From Treponema sp. UBA4319 (GTDB lineage: Bacteria > Spirochaetota > Spirochaetia > Treponematales > Treponemataceae): a DNA stretch of 9,191 nucleotides. Shown here in pieces: positions 6,244-9,191 of the stretch. The notes below the pieces were generated by a model, which did no database searches, was not told the DNA's origin, and saw only the letters and a list, made by a program, of their open reading frames with translations. Location of the stretch: the NCBI GenBank assembly GCA_002393865.1, contig DGUD01000036.1:9659-18849 (forward strand), written 5' to 3'. Position 1 is the stretch's first letter, and each line of letters begins with the position of its first letter. Position numbers and translations under genes: made by a program.

Positions 6244-6457
6244 GATGTATTTTTAAAAGTTCAGACGGACTTCTGGAACTGGACAAAATACACCTCTAGA
6301 ACCGCAATGAACTGTATTGCTGGCAAAGCCTCAAAGCGGTTCTTGCAAGCCTGTCTCACAAGTTACGGTCTTTGAGACGGACGTGAGAGACTAGAGCTGA
6401 TTCGGAAACTCCGGTTGCCGGACAGGTCTACTATTTTACTGTGAAAGGAACAGGACT
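6244..6457 (+). other. Structured leader of the FNT channel gene
   Basis: No gene is credible here. Several inverted repeats follow one another: TGTATTTT (6246-6253)/AAAATACA (6285-6292) enclosing AGTTC (6258-6262)/GAACT (6276-6280); AGAACCGC (6298-6305)/GCGGTTCT (6336-6343) enclosing ATTGC and GGC-AAA-GCC elements; CCTGTC (6350-6355)/GACAGG (6421-6426); and CCGG-TTG-CCGG near 6411-6421. AGACGGAC occurs twice (6263-6270 and 6375-6382), and its complement GTCCGTCT lies at 6185-6192, before the promoter. The ribosome site AAAGGA (6444-6449) is 8 bp from the ATG. I could not match it to the ZTP, THF or c-di-GMP riboswitches as I remember them. Confidence 0.45.
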
Positions 6458-7297
6458 ATGAATACACCGTCAGAGATAGCAAGGATTTATGTTGACGTCG
6501 GCTTTGGAAAGGCAAAACTTCCCCGTTGGAAAATGTTTGTTCTGGGAATTTTTGCGGGGGCTTTCATCGCGTTCGGGGCAGCGGGGAGTGCCGTCGCATC
6601 CTGCGGGGTTCAGCCGCCGGCAGTCGCGAGGCTGCTGTCTGCGCTTGTGTTCCCCATCGGGCTTATGCTCGTGCTCTGCGCGGGCGGAGAGCTTTTTACC
6701 GGGAACAGCCTGCTCCTTGTTCCGCTGATTGAGAAGCGTATCACGATGGCGGGGATGCTCTCCAACTGGATAACCGTCTATCTGGGTAATTTTGTCGGCA
6801 GCATGCTGGTATCGCTAGCGGTCGTTGGCAGCCACACGCTGAGTCTCTACGGGGGCGATTTGGCGCGGCTTGCCGTCAACACTGCCATCGCAAAAGTCAG
6901 TATGCCCTTCAGCGATGTGCTTATCCGCGGCATCCTCTGCAACATCATGGTCTGTCTGTCTGTATGGGTGGGCTTTGCCGCAAAAGACCTTATCAGCAAG
7001 ATAGCGGGGCTGTACCTTCCTGTGTTCCTCTTTGTGCTCTGCGGTTTTGAGCACTGCGTCGCCAACATGTACTTTATCCCCACCGGTATACTGGCCTCAT
7101 ATATGTACCACATTCCGTTTGTGACGGAAGTTGTCAGGGGCTCAACCACAAGCCTGACGGGCATTCCGCTGGAAAACTTCGCATGGCTCAGCTTCCTCTT
7201 TAACAACCTGCTGCCGGCAACCATCGGCAACATTATCGGGGGCGGCCTCGCCGTGGGCTGCGGCTACTGGTTCGTCTACCTGCAGGACAGCAACTGA
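6458..7297 (+). CDS. Formate/nitrite transporter (FNT) family channel
   Basis: The 279-residue inner-membrane protein has about six hydrophobic segments (roughly 28-48, 60-76, 105-126, 158-176, 186-208, 248-272). The first signature, GGELFTGN (76-83), contains the gating Thr81. The second, GFEHCVANMYFIPTGI (196-211), contains the central pore His199. IRGILCNIMVCLSVW (156-170) is also typical. FNT proteins form pentamers that pass formate, nitrite or hydrosulfide with protons. Formate release or uptake fits a fermenting anaerobe, but no pyruvate formate-lyase gene is in view and the substrate cannot be fixed from sequence, so no focA, nirC or fdhC symbol is given. The start is supported by a ribosome site 8 bp upstream. 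A long structured leader precedes it and a terminator follows the stop directly. Confidence 0.92.
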   Translation: MNTPSEIARIYVDVGFGKAKLPRWKMFVLGIFAGAFIAFGAAGSAVASCGVQPPAVARLLSALVFPIGLMLVLCAGGELFTGNSLLLVPLIEKRITMAGMLSNWITVYLGNFVGSMLVSLAVVGSHTLSLYGGDLARLAVNTAIAKVSMPFSDVLIRGILCNIMVCLSVWVGFAAKDLISKIAGLYLPVFLFVLCGFEHCVANMYFIPTGILASYMYHIPFVTEVVRGSTTSLTGIPLENFAWLSFLFNNLLPATIGNIIGGGLAVGCGYWFVYLQDSN

Positions 7298-7327
7298 GCC
7301 CCGCGCCTCTCGGCACGGGGCGCTTTT
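7298..7327 (+). terminator. Intrinsic terminator of the FNT gene
   Basis: GCCCCG (7298-7303) pairs with CGGGGC (7316-7321), extended inside by GCC (7305-7307)/GGC (7312-7314) across one mismatch. GCTTTT follows. The stem starts at the base after the stop codon. Confidence 0.65.
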
Positions 7328-7338
7328 CCGGCTACCAT
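7310..7338 (+). promoter_or_regulatory. Weak candidate promoter for the fructosamine-kinase-family gene
   Basis: TCGGCA (7310-7315), a 17-bp spacer, then TACCAT (7333-7338), each 4 of 6 consensus bases. The -10 ends 6 bp before the ATG, the same geometry as at the RluA-type gene. The -35 lies inside the preceding terminator hairpin. The match is weak and could be chance. Confidence 0.3.
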
Positions 7339-7344
7339 AGCGCT

Positions 7345-8292
7345 ATGAACCGTGCGCTTCCTCCTTACTTCTGCTCCCTTGCCGCCGCTCTGGAAAGCTT
7401 GTTTTCCTCTTCTGTCTCGATTGTGCGGACGGAGCGCCTCTCTGGCGGCGATATAAACAAAGCCTATGCCCTCTTGCTGAATGACGGCACCCGGCTGTGT
7501 ATAAAGACCAACAGGAAAGAGAGGCTCCCGTTTTTTACAGCGGAAGCCGCCGGGCTCGGAGCCATCGCGGATACAGGGACAATCGCAAGCCCTGGAATTC
7601 TGTGCACGGGGACGGACGAGAGCGCATTCGGCGGCTGTGCCTTCCTGCTGATGGAATACGTGGGCGGCAGCAGGAGGCGAGCCGATTATTGGGAGACGCT
7701 TGGCCGGGAGCTGGCGGCGATGCACCGGGCCAGCACGCTTGCCTTTGTTCCTGGGGCGGAGAATCCGGCTGGGGATGCACATGCCGCCCGCTTCGGCTTT
7801 TTTCAGGACAACTTTATCGGGGCGCGGGCGCAGAAAAATACTCCGGCTGCCTGCTGGACGGATTTTTTCAGGGATATGCGCCTGCGCCCGCAGTTTTTGG
7901 CAGCGGAGCAGTATTTTTCTGCTGCCGATTGGAAGAAGATAGACGCGCTGCTGGACAAGCTGGGCTCGTTTCTGGTGGAGCCTGAGCGGCCGTCTCTGCT
8001 CCATGGAGACCTGTGGAACGGGAATATCCTGTGCGGTTCCGGAGGAACGGCGCTCCTTATCGACCCCGCCGTGTATGTCGGCCATGCCGAGGCTGACCTT
8101 GCGATGACAGAGCTTTTCGGCGGTTTTCCGCCTTCTTTTTACGCCGCGTACCAAGAGGCGTCCCCGCTCCAGCCGGGCTACACGGAACGCAGGGATTTGT
8201 ACAATCTGTATCAGCTTTTGAATCACCTGAATCTCTTTGGCCCGGCCTATCTTGCGCCGGTGCTGGGAATCGTCACGAGCTACGCTGGATAA
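7345..8292 (+). CDS. Fructosamine/ketosamine-3-kinase family protein
   Basis: The 315-residue protein belongs to the fructosamine kinase family, which phosphorylates sugar amines formed by glycation so that they fall off the protein; bacterial members may prefer ribulosamines or small metabolites. The N-lobe has RLSGGDINKAY (31-41) and the likely ATP-binding Lys54 in CIKTN. TAEAAGL (65-71) and LLMEYVGG (101-108) fit the family. The catalytic block SLLHGDLWNGNIL (217-229) and LIDPAVYVGHAEADLAMTELFGG (238-260, metal-binding Asp240) are complete. The length is close to the roughly 290 residues of E. coli YniA, which supports this start. No Shine-Dalgarno sequence precedes the ATG, so it may be leaderless or weakly translated. 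It lies behind the FNT terminator, and I see no T-tract terminator after it. Confidence 0.9.
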   Translation: MNRALPPYFCSLAAALESLFSSSVSIVRTERLSGGDINKAYALLLNDGTRLCIKTNRKERLPFFTAEAAGLGAIADTGTIASPGILCTGTDESAFGGCAFLLMEYVGGSRRRADYWETLGRELAAMHRASTLAFVPGAENPAGDAHAARFGFFQDNFIGARAQKNTPAACWTDFFRDMRLRPQFLAAEQYFSAADWKKIDALLDKLGSFLVEPERPSLLHGDLWNGNILCGSGGTALLIDPAVYVGHAEADLAMTELFGGFPPSFYAAYQEASPLQPGYTERRDLYNLYQLLNHLNLFGPAYLAPVLGIVTSYAG

Positions 8293-8364
8293 AAGGGGGA
8301 CTTTGAGGCACAGGCGCAAGGCTTTGCGTATGCCCGGAAGCTGTCTTCTGAAATATCTGTTATA

Positions 8365-8393
8365 TTGCCATAACGTTTTGTAATCGGCATAAA
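8365..8393 (+). promoter_or_regulatory. Candidate promoter for the exported-protein gene
   Basis: TTGCCA (8365-8370, 5 of 6), a 17-bp spacer, then CATAAA (8388-8393, 4 of 6), in an AT-rich patch between two GC-rich genes. It would give a leader of about 140 nt containing the pseudoknot-like element. Other AT-rich -10 matches nearby are possible. Confidence 0.35.
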
Positions 8394-8453
8394 GAAACTG
8401 TTTTATTTTATTGTATTTTAAGCATTGTGCCGTAGACTTTCCTTTAGGTTGCC

Positions 8454-8518
8454 GGACGGCATGTTCTGCCGCAGCAATCACGTGCCGTCCAGGCGTTGTG
8501 CCTGCTGCGGGGCGTTTT
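8454..8518 (+). other. Pseudoknot-like leader element with terminator-like tail
   Basis: Two perfect 8-bp stems interleave: GGACGGCA (8454-8461)/TGCCGTCC (8483-8490), and CCGCAGCA (8469-8476, in the loop of the first)/TGCTGCGG (8503-8510). CAGGC-GTTGT-GCCTG (8490-8504) is a third hairpin overlapping the second stem, and CGGCA-TGTTC-TGCCG (8457-8471) competes with the first. GGCGTTTT follows the second stem, so that stem could act as a terminator. The complementarity is certain; folding and function are inferred. Confidence 0.5.
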
Positions 8519-8543
8519 ACTATGAGGTATATCAGAGGTCTGT

Positions 8544-9005
8544 ATGAAAAAATCCTTTTTTTCTGTCTCATTTGCTTTTATGCTTGCTGCTACCGTTTAT
8601 GCTCAGGACATAACGGGCAATAATCGCCGCGGAAAGATGCCGGAGCCTGTTACGATTTCTGGGACGGTAAAGATAACGAACGTGGATAAGCGGCAGGTGG
8701 CTCTTGTCGTGACGGATAACGGCAAGGAATATGTGCTCATGGGGGTGCAGGGCAGCGGGGATGAGGAGCGTCCCCGGCCGCCGCAGGATGGCAGCAAGGC
8801 GCCGCCAGCGCCGCGTAATGAAGGAGAAAAACGTCCTTCCCCGGTAAAAATGGAGGATCTGGCGGCCTTTGACGGGAAGAAGGCGACGCTGACAGGATTT
8901 TTCCCGGAAGCAGGCCGGGATGCACCCTCTGATGCGCCCGCACGGTCGTTTGCCAGCATTGCAAAAGACGGAGCCTTTATGCTGACCTCCTGCTCTGCTA
9001 ACTGA
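8544..9005 (+). CDS. Small exported protein, possible OB-like fold
   Basis: This 153-residue protein starts with a Sec signal peptide: MKK, a hydrophobic core, and a probable cut after VYA (20), leaving QDITG. The region from about 33 to 67, PVTISGTVKI then QVALVVTDNGKEYVLMG, looks like paired beta-strands. It resumes at 103-120 with LAAFDGKKATLTGFF, a pattern seen in small periplasmic OB-type proteins. A charged, proline-rich insert (72-100) separates the halves. The protein ends in SCSAN with a single Cys at 150, and there is no lipobox. AGAGG (8534-8538) lies 5 bp before the ATG. A structured leader precedes it and a strong terminator follows. I do not recognise a named family; the OB suggestion is weak, while export is likely. 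Confidence 0.7.
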   Translation: MKKSFFSVSFAFMLAATVYAQDITGNNRRGKMPEPVTISGTVKITNVDKRQVALVVTDNGKEYVLMGVQGSGDEERPRPPQDGSKAPPAPRNEGEKRPSPVKMEDLAAFDGKKATLTGFFPEAGRDAPSDAPARSFASIAKDGAFMLTSCSAN

Positions 9006-9027
9006 CGCGGCCTCGGTTTTCTCCCGC

Positions 9028-9053
9028 CCCTGCTGCCACGGGATGCAGCAGGG
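9028..9053 (+). other. 9-bp hairpin in the 3' untranslated region
   Basis: CCCTGCTGC (9028-9036) pairs perfectly with GCAGCAGGG (9045-9053) around an 8-base loop. No T run follows, so it is not a terminator by itself. It touches the first of the 22-bp tandem repeats. Confidence 0.5.
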
Positions 9054-9119
9054 CTTCCGCCGGAACCAGATGCCACTTCCGCCGGAACCAGATGCCACTT
9101 CCGCCGGAACCAGATGCCC
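9054..9119 (+). repeat. Three tandem 22-bp palindromic repeats
   Basis: Units at 9054-9075, 9076-9097 and 9098-9119 are identical except for the last base of the third. Each contains TTCCGCCGGAA, an 11-base inverted repeat with one central base, followed by CCAGATGCC. A degenerate fourth start (CTTCCCGCCGG, from 9119) runs into the terminator. The array lies between the stop of the exported-protein gene and its terminator. Confidence 0.9.
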
Positions 9120-9146
9120 TTCCCGCCGGGGGCATTTTTTGTTTTC
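9112..9146 (+). terminator. Intrinsic terminator of the exported-protein gene
   Basis: ATGCCC (9114-9119) pairs with GGGCAT (9130-9135), extendable by a G-U and an A-T pair, and is followed by TTTTTTGTTTTC. The 5' arm is the end of the third tandem repeat, so the array is joined to the terminator. Confidence 0.8.
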
Positions 9147-9149
9147 GTG

Positions 9150-9186
9150 CTGAAAGCTTTGGGGGATGCTGCAGGGCTTCAGCATG
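9150..9186 (+). repeat. Short hairpin repeat, copy 2 (right edge)
   Basis: GCTGAA (9149-9154) pairs with TTCAGC (9178-9183), extendable by GC/GC past a bulged A. An alternative is ATGCTG (9166-9171)/CAGCAT (9180-9185). It shares AGCTTT-G-run-A and GGCTTCAGCATG with the copy behind purL. It ends near the window edge and may continue. Confidence 0.4.
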
Positions 9187-9191
9187 AGATG

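Noticed and set aside
6160..6345. Two GGCAAAGCC elements suggesting a c-di-GMP riboswitch
   Set aside because: They are short GGC-AAA-GCC hairpins. The rest of the GEMM consensus, including the tetraloop and receptor helices, is missing.
6178..6375. A 65-codon plus-strand ORF in the FNT leader
   Set aside because: No ribosome site, it overlaps the second promoter and paired segments, and has no family resemblance.
7276..8571. A 431-codon minus-strand frame
   Set aside because: It lies opposite the fructosamine-kinase-family gene and runs through non-coding leader sequence; the translation is basic and featureless.
9054..9119. The three 22-bp repeats as a CRISPR array
   Set aside because: The units are directly contiguous with no spacers, and no cas gene is near.

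Overview
The window is about 9.2 kb of moderately GC-rich bacterial DNA with tightly packed genes. It reads as a chromosomal housekeeping and accessory neighbourhood: I see no transposase, integrase, phage gene, tRNA, rRNA or CRISPR array. A spirochaete of the Treponema type is my best guess. The reasons are a fully fused PurL with a C-terminal amidotransferase, a short-lipobox lipoprotein with a thioredoxin-like fold, tandem HlyC/CNNM-type membrane proteins, a formate channel suiting a fermenter, and a small exported OB-like protein. This is inference; a Firmicutes-like anaerobe is not excluded.

Layout. 1-539 (+): the 3' end of purL, starting almost exactly at the catalytic cysteine. 702-1751 (+): a lipoprotein with a thioredoxin-like domain that has lost its CxxC. 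1751-3037 and 3038-4336 (+): two tandem CNNM/CorC-HlyC membrane proteins, translationally coupled to the lipoprotein. 4339-4986 (-): a cytidylate-kinase-like protein, converging on the second CNNM gene with only 2 bp between stops. 5145-5906 (-): an RluA-family pseudouridine synthase. 5907-6457: a gene-poor 550-bp stretch holding divergent promoters, an apparent ~88-nt terminated small RNA and a structured leader. 6458-7297 (+): a formate/nitrite (FNT) channel with its own terminator. 7345-8292 (+): a fructosamine-kinase-family protein. 8293-8543: a leader with an interleaved pair of 8-bp stems. 8544-9005 (+): a small exported protein. 9006-9191: a hairpin, three 22-bp tandem repeats, a strong terminator and a copy of a short hairpin repeat also found behind purL.

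How the genes relate. The lipoprotein and two CNNM proteins look like one operon acting at the cell envelope. The pseudouridine synthase and cytidylate-kinase-like genes form a minus-strand pair, but the latter also has its own good promoter and a 110-nt structured leader. The FNT channel and fructosamine kinase are separated by a terminator. No new multi-protein system is evident. The most unusual content is RNA-level: four structured untranslated regions and two genes whose -10 element sits only 6 bp from the start codon, which suggests leaderless mRNAs.
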